From positions 168,300-232,299 of the forward strand of contig NZ_FODX01000004.1 of NCBI RefSeq assembly GCF_900110495.1: a stretch of 64,000 nucleotides of DNA, read 5' to 3'. Origin of the DNA: Nitrosovibrio sp. Nv6. Its GTDB lineage: Bacteria; Pseudomonadota; Gammaproteobacteria; Burkholderiales; Nitrosomonadaceae. Positions within the stretch are counted from its first letter, which is position 1. Every line of letters begins with the position of its first letter. Shown here piece by piece: positions 27,473 through 36,900 of the stretch. The notes under the pieces were generated by a model. It made no database searches and had not been told where the DNA came from. It was given only the letters and a program-made list of their open reading frames with translations. The translations under genes were made by a program, and so were the position numbers.

Positions 27473-28489
27473 CTACCGAAGCCTCTTGTTCACATCAGCC
27501 AAGGTCAGAATCTGTTTGACCAACCCCATTAAAGAGACGACGGACTCTTCAAGATTTGCAACCCGTGCGGCCATTTCCTCAAAGCGCTGCACGGCCTCTG
27601 CGCATTCCGGATCAGTCACGGTTTTGCCCTCGTCTGACATGCCCGCTATCGGAAGTGATGCCACTGACAGGTCAAACTCGTGCTGAATATCCCGGATTAC
27701 CTCGCTGACTTCCGAACTGCCGAAATTGTGCAGTTTCTCCAAATAGCCCATCAGTAAAAGACGATCGCACAGTGCATTGATTTTCCGGGGAATTCCACCC
27801 GTATAGTCATGTATGGCCGCAAAGGCGTCCTCATCAAACGATGGGTCTTCGCCTCCGCCTGCCGTCCTTAGCCTGTGTTCGATATAGGATCTTGTTTCCG
27901 CTGGATCCATGGGTCCAAGGTGATAAGATGCTGTAACTCGTTGCCGCAATTGCTGCATATCGCTGCTAAGCAACGTTTTCCTGAACTCCGGCTGTCCAAG
28001 CAGAAATGTTTGTAGCAGCGGCCTGTCATCTGTTTGAAAATTGGAAAGCATCCTCAACTCTTCAACAGTGCGCGGAGAGAGGTTCTGCGCTTCATCCACT
28101 ACCAGCAGCGCGCGCTTCCCTTGCTTGTCACATTGGCAAAAGAATTGTTCGAGTCCAATCAATACCGAAGCCTTGCCGGAATTGCCATGGGGCAAAGGCA
28201 ATCCGAACGCCGCGGCAACCATTCTCAAGGTGTCGTCAGAGTCCAGATTGGTATTGACGATTTGAGCGGCAACAATTTTCTCGGACTCCAGCTTGCGGAA
28301 AAGATTGCGCACCAGTGTGGTTTTGCCGGCGCCGACTTCGCCCGTAATGACAATAAAGCCTTCCCCCTGCGATAACCCATATTCAAGATAGGCCATGGCA
28401 CGTTTGTGGCCCTTACTGCCAAAGAAAAAATTCGGGTCAGGCTTCAGTTGAAACGGCTTGGCCCTGAAACCGTAGAATGATGAATACAT
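27473..28489 (-). CDS. XrtA-associated ATPase (ExeA/GspA-like)
   Basis: AAA-type ATPase of 338 residues related to ExeA/GspA (PEP-CTERM-associated subfamily, TIGR03015 type). It opens SSFYGFRAKPFQLKPDPNFFF, with Walker A GEVGAGKTTLV, Walker B LLVVDEAQNLS and a sensor/arginine region DYTGGIPRKINALCDRLLLMG. A short coiled segment at the C-terminus (VQRFEEMAARVANLEES) may mediate oligomerisation. It is cytoplasmic and likely membrane-associated, perhaps energising or gating export. It is 17 bp from the outer-membrane protein gene upstream. About 150 bp separate it from the deacetylase; nothing else is seen in that gap. Confidence 0.9.
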   Translation of the reverse strand: MYSSFYGFRAKPFQLKPDPNFFFGSKGHKRAMAYLEYGLSQGEGFIVITGEVGAGKTTLVRNLFRKLESEKIVAAQIVNTNLDSDDTLRMVAAAFGLPLPHGNSGKASVLIGLEQFFCQCDKQGKRALLVVDEAQNLSPRTVEELRMLSNFQTDDRPLLQTFLLGQPEFRKTLLSSDMQQLRQRVTASYHLGPMDPAETRSYIEHRLRTAGGGEDPSFDEDAFAAIHDYTGGIPRKINALCDRLLLMGYLEKLHNFGSSEVSEVIRDIQHEFDLSVASLPIAGMSDEGKTVTDPECAEAVQRFEEMAARVANLEESVVSLMGLVKQILTLADVNKRLR

Positions 28490-28506
28490 CCGTCTATTTT
28501 CCGATG

Positions 28507-30078
28507 CTAAAAGCTCATGTTCAGGGAAGCGATAATGGCATTCTCCCGGTAGTCTGCCCCCACTCGATTGGAATCCCGTTCATTACGCCGCAGCTGAATC
28601 ATGCCGTTGAGGTTAGGCAGGATATGCGGGAACCGCTTTGTTATGCTGAGTCTGAGTATCCTGAGATCGTCCTCTCTGTCGGTATTAAGAAAGGCGAACC
28701 TTGTATAGCCGAGATTGAGATTGGCGCTGGTAAGCTGTGAAATTCTATAAATCCATGTTGCGTTACCACCAGTTTGTCGTGTGTGTCTGAGTAACGCGGC
28801 ATTCGTCTCCCCGATCAGTTCAGCATCCGCGCTTTCTGGTGAGTATGCCTCGCGCGTCATATTGAATCCTCTCAGTACGATAGTATTTCTGGCGCCATTC
28901 AGAGCAACGGAGGCCTGTAACCGTTTCTGCAGAAAGAGCCGATTAGTCAAAAAATTGCTGGGTCCAAAAAAGGAACCCGAGAAATCGGGACCGAGAAGTG
29001 CGTCACTATGTTGTTGAATGATCCCGGGATTCAGGTTTGGGTTTTGGGCCGCAAGCAATTGACTTAGGGAATCCCCGACATTGAATCCGGAACCAAACAA
29101 CGCTTGCTGATTGAAAGTGGTTATGTTTTCGTTATAACTCAGATCCCACACTGATAAGCGCGTGCGATGTCTGGCCAAGGCATAATAGGTATCGCCAAAA
29201 AATCTTTGGCCAGCATTAGCTACCACGCTTGTCCTTTCGCTCGGTGTCCATGTAAATCCTGCTGTCCAGATCGGGCTCGAGGGGCTTCCCTTGATTGATA
29301 TAAAACTATTCCTCTCGTAACCGCCCGTGCCTGTCAAGCCGAATTGAGGCGTAAACATATACTGAACATTGACAATCGACCGCTCCAATTCTATTGTTCG
29401 GTCGCTCCTGTCAAAATGGACCATCTGATTGCTGTAGTTCACGCCCCACTTGAATTTATTAAAGTCGTTACCGCTGTCGAGACGTGCCAGAAAGCTGTCT
29501 CCCTGACTGTTTCGAAGCGTATTCGCGCTTGAACTGACTATACTATGAGCATAACGCAGCTCGGCTACGGCAAAATTCTTAAAACGATGACGAAGATAAG
29601 GGCTGACACTGAGCGTTCTGACGTCAGCCCTGTTGCCTGTTACATTGACATTATCGATTGCCTGAGGTCCCGCTATTGATATGTTTTGCTGGGTGATTGC
29701 CGATCTTCCCTCCACGAAAAAAAAATCTTCTACCAACTCAGCATTTGCTCTGGCATTCAACCGGTGCCTCGTTCTGGTGAAGTTGGTAGCCTCCGCGTAG
29801 ATTAGATTGTTCATCAAGTAATTTGCACTGACATTGAAACGCCGCCCTACACCGGTCAGTGAAAATCCCGGATTGATCTGAGTCACGAAATCACTTATCT
29901 CAGAGCCTTCTGGCCTAAACGTCACGTTGTCGGTGTAGGTTTCCCTCAAATTCAGCCTCGGACGAACTGCCCATTCGGCAGCGTCTGCGTAAGACGGCAG
30001 CGACAGCATTACTATGACGGCAGAGTAACCAGCCTGGAACAACGCGCTACGGTAGCGCTTATTCTCAGGCACTCTCAT
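28507..30078 (-). CDS. XrtA-associated outer-membrane beta-barrel protein
   Basis: Outer-membrane protein of the PEP-CTERM-associated family (TIGR03016 type), likely the exopolysaccharide exit pore or an associated barrel. A signal peptide (ALFQAGYSAVIVMLSLPSYADA) is followed by AEWAVRPRLNLRETYTDNV and many alternating-residue strands. It ends in a strand with C-terminal Phe (ENAIIASLNMSF), as barrel proteins do. I use the ATG at 30078, which overlaps the kinase gene by 14 bp; the frame itself is open to 30105. About 523 residues remain, near the family length. Confidence 0.86.
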   Translation of the reverse strand: MRVPENKRYRSALFQAGYSAVIVMLSLPSYADAAEWAVRPRLNLRETYTDNVTFRPEGSEISDFVTQINPGFSLTGVGRRFNVSANYLMNNLIYAEATNFTRTRHRLNARANAELVEDFFFVEGRSAITQQNISIAGPQAIDNVNVTGNRADVRTLSVSPYLRHRFKNFAVAELRYAHSIVSSSANTLRNSQGDSFLARLDSGNDFNKFKWGVNYSNQMVHFDRSDRTIELERSIVNVQYMFTPQFGLTGTGGYERNSFISIKGSPSSPIWTAGFTWTPSERTSVVANAGQRFFGDTYYALARHRTRLSVWDLSYNENITTFNQQALFGSGFNVGDSLSQLLAAQNPNLNPGIIQQHSDALLGPDFSGSFFGPSNFLTNRLFLQKRLQASVALNGARNTIVLRGFNMTREAYSPESADAELIGETNAALLRHTRQTGGNATWIYRISQLTSANLNLGYTRFAFLNTDREDDLRILRLSITKRFPHILPNLNGMIQLRRNERDSNRVGADYRENAIIASLNMSF

Positions 30079-30961
30079 GATAATAATAACCGTAGTATTC
30101 TCCACCAGAAAAAGATCTGGCTTTGTTGTAAATCAAATTTACGACGTCGCATGATTCGATCTGCCGCAGCGTTTCCTTCACGGCCTGTTGTGATGTCGTT
30201 TCAGCCTCCACAACCAGGACAATTTGCCCCATCTGCGTCGCCAGAACGCGAGCCTCACTGGTCAGTAACAACGGCGGGGAGTCAAAAATAACGACTCTGT
30301 CCGAATAGCGTTCAGCTAGCTCCTTTAATAGCTCGCCCATGCTCTGACTCGCAAGTAGTTCGGTTGAATGAGAATGCCGCCTGCCCGCCGTAAGGAGAGT
30401 GAGTTTTTCGATATTGGTTTTAATCAGGACGTCCCCCAGTTCGAGATTTTCATCGAGGAGAATATCCAGCAAACCTCTTTCTGTTCCAAGACCAAGGATT
30501 TTTGGTACCGAAGGGCGGGCCACATCGGCATCGACCAGCAATACAGTGCGATCCATTTCCATTGCTATGCTCATAGCGAGATTGACAGTGCAAAAACTTT
30601 TGCCTTCTCCCGCCAGCGCGCTCGTAACCATGATCAGATTGCCATTCTTGATCATCCCCGGCCCCTTGTTGAACGCATTCGTAAGTAATGGACGCTTGAT
30701 TACGCGGAACTGCTCGGCTATTTGCGTTCTCCCCTCGTCAGGCGTGACGATGCCATATTGCCGCATTTTTGCGAGGTTGAGCGTAATACGTTTGGGGGTC
30801 GAAGCAAACGCTGGCGAGGGATCCTGGCGGATCTCGTTCCGAGACGTGTCGCTTTCGCTCGCGGACTCATGGTCGGAATTCACGGAAGCGGGTGGTGCTT
30901 GCGGAACGCTGGATTTTGCTTCTTTCTCGAGTTTACCTGCGGCTTTTTCAATAATGCTCAC
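30065..30961 (-). CDS. XrtA-associated tyrosine autokinase
   Basis: Bacterial BY-kinase of 298 residues (TIGR03018 type) that controls exopolysaccharide polymerisation together with the chain-length protein. A variable, charged N-terminus precedes Walker A (SALAGEGKSFCTVNLAMS), Walker A' (VLLVDADVARPSVPK) and Walker B (RVVIFDSPPLLL). The C-terminus has the expected tyrosine cluster (GGEYYGYYYHESA), the usual autophosphorylation site. There is no membrane helix, so it must pair with the Wzz-like protein encoded just upstream. The start is a GTG at 30961. Regulation is probably post-translational through the tyrosine tail. Confidence 0.91.
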   Translation of the reverse strand: MSIIEKAAGKLEKEAKSSVPQAPPASVNSDHESASESDTSRNEIRQDPSPAFASTPKRITLNLAKMRQYGIVTPDEGRTQIAEQFRVIKRPLLTNAFNKGPGMIKNGNLIMVTSALAGEGKSFCTVNLAMSIAMEMDRTVLLVDADVARPSVPKILGLGTERGLLDILLDENLELGDVLIKTNIEKLTLLTAGRRHSHSTELLASQSMGELLKELAERYSDRVVIFDSPPLLLTSEARVLATQMGQIVLVVEAETTSQQAVKETLRQIESCDVVNLIYNKARSFSGGEYYGYYYHESA

Positions 30962-31096
30962 GCTTTCTCCAATGTCTGGATTGAGGGTTACCAGAGTTTG
31001 CAGTTCGATGGGAATATACTACGAGCAAGAGTTCGGGATTCAAAATATCCCATAATCATTAACAATGAGGATGCATCAGTTTCCAGACATGCTGGG

Positions 31097-32623
31097 TTAC
31101 GCTATCTTAAGCATCAGTACACCATATAAACCTAGCAAAGACAGCAGAGACAGACCAAATGCATAAAGACGCTTCCTGCGTTTTACTTTTTCCTGATTGG
31201 TCCAGATCATGGGAATCGAACCCAGTATCGGCTTGCCGGAAATTTCACGCAGACTCATCTGACTATGGAACGTCGGCCGTATCTGGCTGATGGCAAACGC
31301 TACTCCAATTCCCGCCAATAAAGCCCCAAGGAAGATAATCGAGAAAAATTTGCCGCGATCCGGGCCCACGGGTCTGTCCGAAACTACGGGCGGATCAATT
31401 ATCCTGAACGACATCAAATCAGTCTGAGAACCCAGTTCTCCCGATATCTTGGCTGATTCGCGGCGTTCAAGAAGTTTCTCATAATTGGCCTTGTTCACCT
31501 GATAGTCACGGTTGAGTTGAGCAAGCTCTGCTTCAACCTGAGGCACTGCGTTGCTCAGGGACTTAAGGCGCTCGTATCGTGCGTTGTATTCTTCCACGCG
31601 CGCGTTCATTGAGGCCACGTCAGCTTCGGCTTCCGCTAGCGCCACGTTGAGCTGCTGCAGCATCGGGCTGTAGTTTTTTCCCGGATCAGCGCTATACCTG
31701 GTCAGCTTGGCTTCCTCCATCTTGCGTTCCTCGAGCTGAGCAATCAGCCGCTTTGTTGCAATGATATCGGGATGCAATTCCGTAAAGTTAAGCCTGAGGG
31801 TGTCCAGATTCTTGTTCAATCCCTCAATTCGAGAGTCAAGCTCCACATTGACGATGGATGAGGGAGACTCGCTCTGGTCCACCAGGAGAACGGGTTCGTC
31901 ACCCGTTATTTGCCTTTTGATCGCATCCCTTGCCTGTTCCGCTTCCCGCAAATCGAGCTTTGTTTTGTTAAGATCTTCCACCGCTTGAGATAACTGAGAG
32001 TAATAATCGCTGCCTTGCTGAGGCATCACTCCAATATTCTTTTGCTTGAATGCCTTGAGGTTGTTTTCCCCGATAATTAATTTCTCTTCGTAACTCTGAA
32101 TTTGATCATCAATAAAACGGATTGCCGACGAAGAATCCTGTTTCTTACCTCCAAGTCCCCCTTCGACAAAAATGGTCAACAAGGATTGAACCACGTCTTT
32201 GGCAAGTTTCGGATTCTGATTGTTATAATGAATCGTGAAAAGATTATCGCGACCAGCCGCGCCAAGCTTGATTTTGTCCATGAGGTCCTTGACGAGCTTT
32301 TCCTGATCCTTTACATCGTTCACCTTGATATCCAGATCTACCATGCGAACGACTCGTTCCACATTTGGGCGGCTGATAAGGGTGCGACTCATGATGGAAA
32401 TCTGCTGTTGCAGATCCGGGGAAACCGTCATTCCTGCCAGGAGTGGCTTCAATACATTTTGTGTATCGACGTAAATCCTGGCTGAGGCCTGATAATCATC
32501 GGGCAATTTGTAAACAATCACCCATCCCGCCAGGGCGACAATCCAGGCGGCGGCAAGCGCAATCCAGCGATACTTCCATACTCCTTTCAGGTAAACAAGA
32601 AGCTGGCTTGTAAGTTCCTCCAT
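31097..32623 (-). CDS. XrtA-associated polysaccharide chain-length determinant
   Basis: Wzz/GumC-like inner-membrane co-polymerase of 508 residues (TIGR03007 type). A first membrane helix (about 16-36, WIALAAAWIVALAGWVIVY) and a second one (about 430-450) flank a long periplasmic region with extended coiled coil (about 160-400). A short third helix lies at the extreme C-terminus (LYAFGLSLLSLLGLYGVLML). It sets polymer length and recruits the cytoplasmic tyrosine kinase encoded next. It follows the export lipoprotein gene in transcription order. The ATG at 32623 lies after a 280-bp gap that contains a small tandem repeat. Confidence 0.91.
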   Translation of the reverse strand: MEELTSQLLVYLKGVWKYRWIALAAAWIVALAGWVIVYKLPDDYQASARIYVDTQNVLKPLLAGMTVSPDLQQQISIMSRTLISRPNVERVVRMVDLDIKVNDVKDQEKLVKDLMDKIKLGAAGRDNLFTIHYNNQNPKLAKDVVQSLLTIFVEGGLGGKKQDSSSAIRFIDDQIQSYEEKLIIGENNLKAFKQKNIGVMPQQGSDYYSQLSQAVEDLNKTKLDLREAEQARDAIKRQITGDEPVLLVDQSESPSSIVNVELDSRIEGLNKNLDTLRLNFTELHPDIIATKRLIAQLEERKMEEAKLTRYSADPGKNYSPMLQQLNVALAEAEADVASMNARVEEYNARYERLKSLSNAVPQVEAELAQLNRDYQVNKANYEKLLERRESAKISGELGSQTDLMSFRIIDPPVVSDRPVGPDRGKFFSIIFLGALLAGIGVAFAISQIRPTFHSQMSLREISGKPILGSIPMIWTNQEKVKRRKRLYAFGLSLLSLLGLYGVLMLKIA

Positions 32624-32770
32624 TTGTCACACCGTCCGTAGAGATGCTGTTATCGACTTTGTGGCAGTAAGGGTTTTTCCGATATTCCCGGTTTGCATAT
32701 AATCTACTCCAGAAACTGAATAGCCTTTATTCTCGTCATTATTTTTGCTGCTTCATTCTGGTGTGGTCAG

Positions 32771-32809
32771 TCCGGGTACGCTTATCAAGTCCGGGGTACG
32801 CTTATCAAT
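32771..32809. repeat. Short tandem duplication
   Basis: A unit of about 19-20 bp (core GGTACGCTTATCAA) occurs twice in a row between the export-protein gene and the chain-length gene, the second copy carrying one extra G. It is probably a replication-slippage duplication in the intercistronic spacer. The rest of that 280-bp spacer shows no gene. Confidence 0.6.
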
Positions 32810-32902
32810 ACGGCAATCAGACAGGCGCAAAATTGCCAATCGCCAGGAACAACATTGTTGCGAATGAATCTTGTAGAGCCATGGTATACAAACAGATTGA
32901 AA

Positions 32903-33526
32903 TCAGAAGAAACTTTCCGGGATGACAAGAACGTCCCCCTGACGCACCGGAACGTTAGCCGTGATATCACCATCTCTGATCAAGTCGTCCAGACGGACGC
33001 TAAACTGCTGCTGTTTCCCATCTACGTTGCGGACGATTCTAGCCTTGTTGCCTGCGGCAAATTCCGTTATGCCACCTACCTCGATCAAGACATCCATCAG
33101 CGTCATTTCTTCGCGATATGGCAGCGCCTGGGGTTTGGTAGCTTCCCCGATGACGCGGACCTGCTCCGTGTAGGGTCCGACAAACTCTGTCACGATAACC
33201 GTGACAACCGGCTGCTGGATGTACTTGGACAACGCGGTTTCGATGTCCCTGGCCAGCTGGGTTGATGTTTTCCCGCTTGCCGGCAAATCCTCCACCAGCG
33301 GAGTCGTGATTTTTCCATCCGGGCGAACGGGTACGGCCATCGAAACTTCCGGGTTGCGCCAGACGATAATATCCACGTTGTCGCCAGGTCCTATGAGGTA
33401 ATCGTGGGCGAGATACTTGTCGTCAGCAGAAAGAGGGGGAAAAGTTTTGCAGCCGCTGAGGGAGAGGATAGGTACGATAGCAAAACAAGCCAGCCACTTG
33501 AGAGTACCGAGATGCAGAGCGTTCAC
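32903..33526 (-). CDS. XrtA-associated exopolysaccharide export lipoprotein
   Basis: Wza-like polysaccharide export protein of 207 residues (TIGR03027 type). The signal peptide ends in a lipobox (LSLSGC), so it is a lipoprotein. It is followed by YLIGPGDNVDIIVWRNPEVSMAVPVRPDGKITTPLVEDLPASG (conserved Poly_export domain) and a SLBB domain (VRVIGEATKPQALPYREEMTLMDVLIEVGG). It would form the periplasmic/outer-membrane conduit together with the barrel protein. The GTG at 33526 is preceded by AAGGAAA. It is the first gene of the minus-strand block, so the block's promoter should lie in the 420 bp upstream. Confidence 0.9.
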   Translation of the reverse strand: MNALHLGTLKWLACFAIVPILSLSGCKTFPPLSADDKYLAHDYLIGPGDNVDIIVWRNPEVSMAVPVRPDGKITTPLVEDLPASGKTSTQLARDIETALSKYIQQPVVTVIVTEFVGPYTEQVRVIGEATKPQALPYREEMTLMDVLIEVGGITEFAAGNKARIVRNVDGKQQQFSVRLDDLIRDGDITANVPVRQGDVLVIPESFF

Positions 33527-33946
33527 TGAGTTTCCTTTTTTTGTTTATTGAAGATGCGCCAGGTTACGCGAACAGATTGGTTTTACAGGAAATAAGATGC
33601 TATAAGTCAATTTCTCTGTCAAGACAGCATGATTGGAAGCGCAACATGCTAACCGCCAATGTATAGCAGCTTTTTAATGCCCGCATAATAGCATCTTACA
33701 CAGTGTCAGCAAGCCCATACATGACTCCGGGTTTCGAATCCAAAAGGTCCCCTTCAGGTATAGCGTATGAGCAAATCATTCGAGTTAACGATTCTTTGAT
33801 TGAATGGTATTCACATCGTATCAAGTTCGGCAGCCGCCGCAAATTGGACCTTAGTACAGCTTCCTCTTCGTTGTCTGTTAAATGCCGTACACAACGCGAC
33901 TTTTTTTAACTCCAGATTGCCTGTCGCGCTTTTGCGCCTGCAACCG
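33527..33946. promoter_or_regulatory. Upstream region of the XrtA exopolysaccharide block
   Basis: A gene-free 420-bp stretch between queG and the first gene of the block. The only promoter-like match I see on the minus strand, near 33590-33625, is TTGACT followed 17 bp later by TGTAAA, which is weak. An alternative TTGACA lies slightly upstream. I found no sigma-54 element of correct spacing. A long leader is possible. Confidence 0.3.
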
Positions 33947-35059
33947 CTAACTGGACCGCCTTTCGTGCTGCTTCAGCGCCCATCGCACATGTTCGCGCAC
34001 CAGCGGCGAAACATCGTCGCGGCGCTCCTGCAGCGCCGCGATCACGGCCGGAGAGGATGGCGCGTTGCCTAACCCCACTGCGAGGTTACGCAACCATTGT
34101 TCATAACCTATTCGACGGATTGGACTGCCGGCAAGTCTGGTGTCGAATTCTTCCCTGTTCCAGCCAAATAGTTCGACCAGGGATGTATCGTCCAGCCCAT
34201 TTCGCACCGAAAAATCATTTTCAGCCGTGATTGATGCGTATTTATTCCATGGGCAGATCAATTGGCAGTCGTCGCAACCATATACTCGATTGCCGATCAA
34301 TGGGCGCAGCGCCTCGGGAATACTCCCCTTAAATTCGATCGTAAGATACGAAATGCAGCGCGTGGCGTCGAGCCGATACGGGGCGATAATTGCCTGTGTG
34401 GGGCAAATATCGATGCACTTGGTACAGCTTCCGCAATGGTTCCCTACGGGGTCGTCAATCGGTAACGGCAAATCTGTATAGATTTCGCCCAGAAAGAACA
34501 TCGATCCCGATTCGCGGGTTAGCAACAGGGTATGTTTGCCACGCCAGCCGAGACCCGATTTCTGTGCCCATTCCACTTCCATTACCGGTGCGCTATCGGA
34601 GAATACGCGGTAATTGGAATGACCTGTTTCCGCAACAATTTTATCGGCAAGTTTCTGCAAACGCGCGCGCACCACTTTATGATAGTCCCGCCCGAGGGCA
34701 TACCGGGAAATGAACGCCTTTTCGCCATCCTGGATCACCTCCCAACTGTCTCTGGCTGAGGATGGCATATAATTCATGCGGGCTGAGATCACACGCAGCG
34801 TGCCGGGAACAAGCTCCGCCGGACGGCTGCGCCGCGTACCATGCTTTGCCATATAATCCATCTCGCCGTGATAACCGTTGCTCAGCCATTCAAGCAATCC
34901 GGATTCGGCCTGCGTCATCTGGGCGCCGGCATCCGCAATACAAATATCCTGAAAGCCGAGTTCTTTACCCCAGGCTTTGATCGTCCCGGCTAACTGGATG
35001 AAATCGAGAACTCGATCAGGGGGATCTTGCAACGGATCTTTGGAGGTTTTTTCTTGCAT
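33947..35059 (-). CDS. queG: Epoxyqueuosine reductase QueG
   Basis: Reduces epoxyqueuosine to queuosine in tRNA anticodons, using cobalamin and two [4Fe-4S] clusters. The 370 residues include the DUF1730 N-terminal domain (GYHGEMDYMAKHGTRRSRPAELVPG, YALGRDYHKVVRARLQKLA). The ferredoxin-like clusters follow (CGSCTKCIDICPTQAI and CDDCQLICPWN). A C-terminal HEAT-like part carries PLVREHVRWALKQHE. The ATG at 35059 lies within the start region of the divergent tsaE gene, so the two 5' ends overlap. Such queG/tsaE divergence is common in betaproteobacteria. Confidence 0.94.
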   Translation of the reverse strand: MQEKTSKDPLQDPPDRVLDFIQLAGTIKAWGKELGFQDICIADAGAQMTQAESGLLEWLSNGYHGEMDYMAKHGTRRSRPAELVPGTLRVISARMNYMPSSARDSWEVIQDGEKAFISRYALGRDYHKVVRARLQKLADKIVAETGHSNYRVFSDSAPVMEVEWAQKSGLGWRGKHTLLLTRESGSMFFLGEIYTDLPLPIDDPVGNHCGSCTKCIDICPTQAIIAPYRLDATRCISYLTIEFKGSIPEALRPLIGNRVYGCDDCQLICPWNKYASITAENDFSVRNGLDDTSLVELFGWNREEFDTRLAGSPIRRIGYEQWLRNLAVGLGNAPSSPAVIAALQERRDDVSPLVREHVRWALKQHERRSS

Positions 35060-35590
35060 AGTTCACATAATACCGGCTCTGTCACTACACATCACCTTAA
35101 TCGTCATCAGTTTAAATGTACCTTGGCCGATGAAGCGGCGACCTTGGCGCTTGGCGCTGAAATCGCGAGCACATTGCATCCCGGCCTTGTCATTTTCCTT
35201 AGCGGCGATCTGGGCGCCGGCAAAACGACACTGGCGCGAGGCATCCTGCGCGGCCTGGGTTATCAGGCAAAAGTAAAAAGTCCCACCTATAATTTGATTG
35301 AACTTTATAAAATTTCTAGGTTATACTTCTATCACTTTGATTTCTATCGTTTCAGTGATCCCATAGAATGGGAAGAAGCAGGTTTCCGGGAATATTTCAA
35401 CGCGGACTCGATCTGTCTGGTGGAATGGCCGGAAAAGGCGGACGGCTTATTGCCCACGCCTGATTTAAAGTTTGTTTTCCATATGGCTGAAGCTGGCCGC
35501 GATGTTGACATTCAGGCAGACACGGAGGCAGGCAAACTGTGTTTGAAACAGTGGCAGGCGCTAAGAAACAAGGGGTCCCAAAACCCTTGA
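35054..35590 (+). CDS. tsaE: tRNA threonylcarbamoyladenosine biosynthesis ATPase TsaE
   Basis: ATPase needed with TsaB, TsaC and TsaD for t6A modification of ANN-decoding tRNAs. The P-loop FLSGDLGAGKTTLARGIL is followed by KSPTYNLIELY, FYHFDFYRFSDPIEWEEAGFREYF and SICLVEWPEKADGLLP. A frame from 35027 is possible, but the TTG at 35054 is preceded by a perfect GGAGG seven bases upstream, so I prefer it, giving 178 residues. The first six bases overlap the divergent queG start. The 3' end overlaps the amidase gene by 52 bp, implying an operon. Confidence 0.92.
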   Translation: MHSSHNTGSVTTHHLNRHQFKCTLADEAATLALGAEIASTLHPGLVIFLSGDLGAGKTTLARGILRGLGYQAKVKSPTYNLIELYKISRLYFYHFDFYRFSDPIEWEEAGFREYFNADSICLVEWPEKADGLLPTPDLKFVFHMAEAGRDVDIQADTEAGKLCLKQWQALRNKGSQNP

Positions 35591-36900
35591 AAGCAGCGAC
35601 GACCGGTTTCCATAACGTTCGTATCCCATCAATATTCATTATCTGGCTGTCGGCGGCGGCGCCGTTGTTTCTGTCCCCCTGCAATTCCGCCTTTGCCGAC
35701 ATCAAAGTCAGCTCTGTCCGTGTCTGGCCTGCGCCCGAGTATACGCGCCTCACGCTGGAATCCGCCCGGCCCATACAATATTCGCTGAGCATCATAAAAA
35801 ACCCGGATCGCGTGGCGATTGATCTGGAACACGTCGTATTGACCCCGGAGCTTGAAGGAATCGCGGACAGGATAGACGCCACAGATCCGTATATTCGCAC
35901 CGTGCGTATCGGCCAGTTCAAACCAGACGTATTGCGGCTGGTACTGGATCTCAAAACCGAGGTTCTGCCGCAGGCATTCGTACTCAAGCCTGTGGGTAAT
36001 TACGGCCACCGGCTGGTGCTGGATATTTATCCGGTAATACCACCCGATCCTCTCATGGCGCTCCTGAATGAAAATGCCACGGGGGCGTTACAAGAGGAGG
36101 TCAACGCAGACAATAATGCAAATGTAAAAACCAGGTCTGCCCGAACCAGTGAAAAAGCCAAAAAGATCAAACCGGAAATGATACGTCTCATCACCGTCGC
36201 CATTGACGCAGGACACGGCGGCGAAGATCCGGGCGCAATAAGCCGGAGTGGGACGCATGAGAAAAACATCACCCTCGCGATCGCCAAAAAACTCAAGGCA
36301 AGGATAGACAAGGAGCCCAACATGCGCGCGGCGCTTACGCGAGAGGGGGATTACTTCATTTCGCTGCCGATGCGCCTGGTGAAAGCCCGTCAGTTGAATG
36401 CCGATTTGCTGGTATCCGTACACGCCGACGCGTTTATCAAGCCCCATGCGCGCGGCTCCTCAGTGTTTGCCCTGTCAGAGCGCGGCGCAACGTCCGCTGC
36501 CGCTCGCTGGCTGGCAAAAAAGGAAAACGACGCCGATCTGATCGGCGGAGTCAATCTGGATATCAAGGATCCCTATCTCAAACAAACCCTGCTTGACTTG
36601 TCGCAAACAGCCACGATCAATGACAGCCTCAAGCTTGGCAGAGAGGTGCTTGCCAAAATTGGCGACATCAACCATTTGCACAAGAATGAGGTGGAACAGG
36701 CGGGCTTCGCCGTCCTTAAGTCGCCGGATATCCCCTCGATTCTGGTTGAAACCGCATTCATCAGCAATCCGGATGAAGAAAGGAAATTGAAGGATGCCGG
36801 GTATCAGGACAAACTTGCCGAAGCCATAGTCGCAGGTATAAAACGTTATTTCGCCGACAACCCCCCGCTGTCGCGTTCGAAAATGGTATCGATCGAGTAG
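35539..36900 (+). CDS. amiC: N-acetylmuramoyl-L-alanine amidase AmiC-type
   Basis: Periplasmic zinc amidase that splits septal peptidoglycan during cell separation. The N-terminal signal (IPSIFIIWLSAAAPLFLSPCNSAFA) is followed by an AMIN domain (about 55-165), a charged linker and the Amidase_3 catalytic domain (about 215-445). The catalytic domain carries zinc ligands in IDAGHGGEDPGA, the Glu of SRSGTHEKN, LVSVHADAF, and the catalytic Glu in SILVETAFISN. The start is a GTG at 35539 with GGAGG ten bases upstream. A TTG at 35587, overlapping the tsaE stop as TTGA, is an alternative that keeps the signal peptide. The length of 453 residues is normal. Confidence 0.93.
   Translation: MFETVAGAKKQGVPKPLKAATTGFHNVRIPSIFIIWLSAAAPLFLSPCNSAFADIKVSSVRVWPAPEYTRLTLESARPIQYSLSIIKNPDRVAIDLEHVVLTPELEGIADRIDATDPYIRTVRIGQFKPDVLRLVLDLKTEVLPQAFVLKPVGNYGHRLVLDIYPVIPPDPLMALLNENATGALQEEVNADNNANVKTRSARTSEKAKKIKPEMIRLITVAIDAGHGGEDPGAISRSGTHEKNITLAIAKKLKARIDKEPNMRAALTREGDYFISLPMRLVKARQLNADLLVSVHADAFIKPHARGSSVFALSERGATSAAARWLAKKENDADLIGGVNLDIKDPYLKQTLLDLSQTATINDSLKLGREVLAKIGDINHLHKNEVEQAGFAVLKSPDIPSILVETAFISNPDEERKLKDAGYQDKLAEAIVAGIKRYFADNPPLSRSKMVSIE

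Noticed and set aside
33527..33700. Possible sigma-54 promoter before the export gene
   Set aside because: TGG and TTGC elements occur but the spacing is about three bases too long for a -24/-12 promoter.
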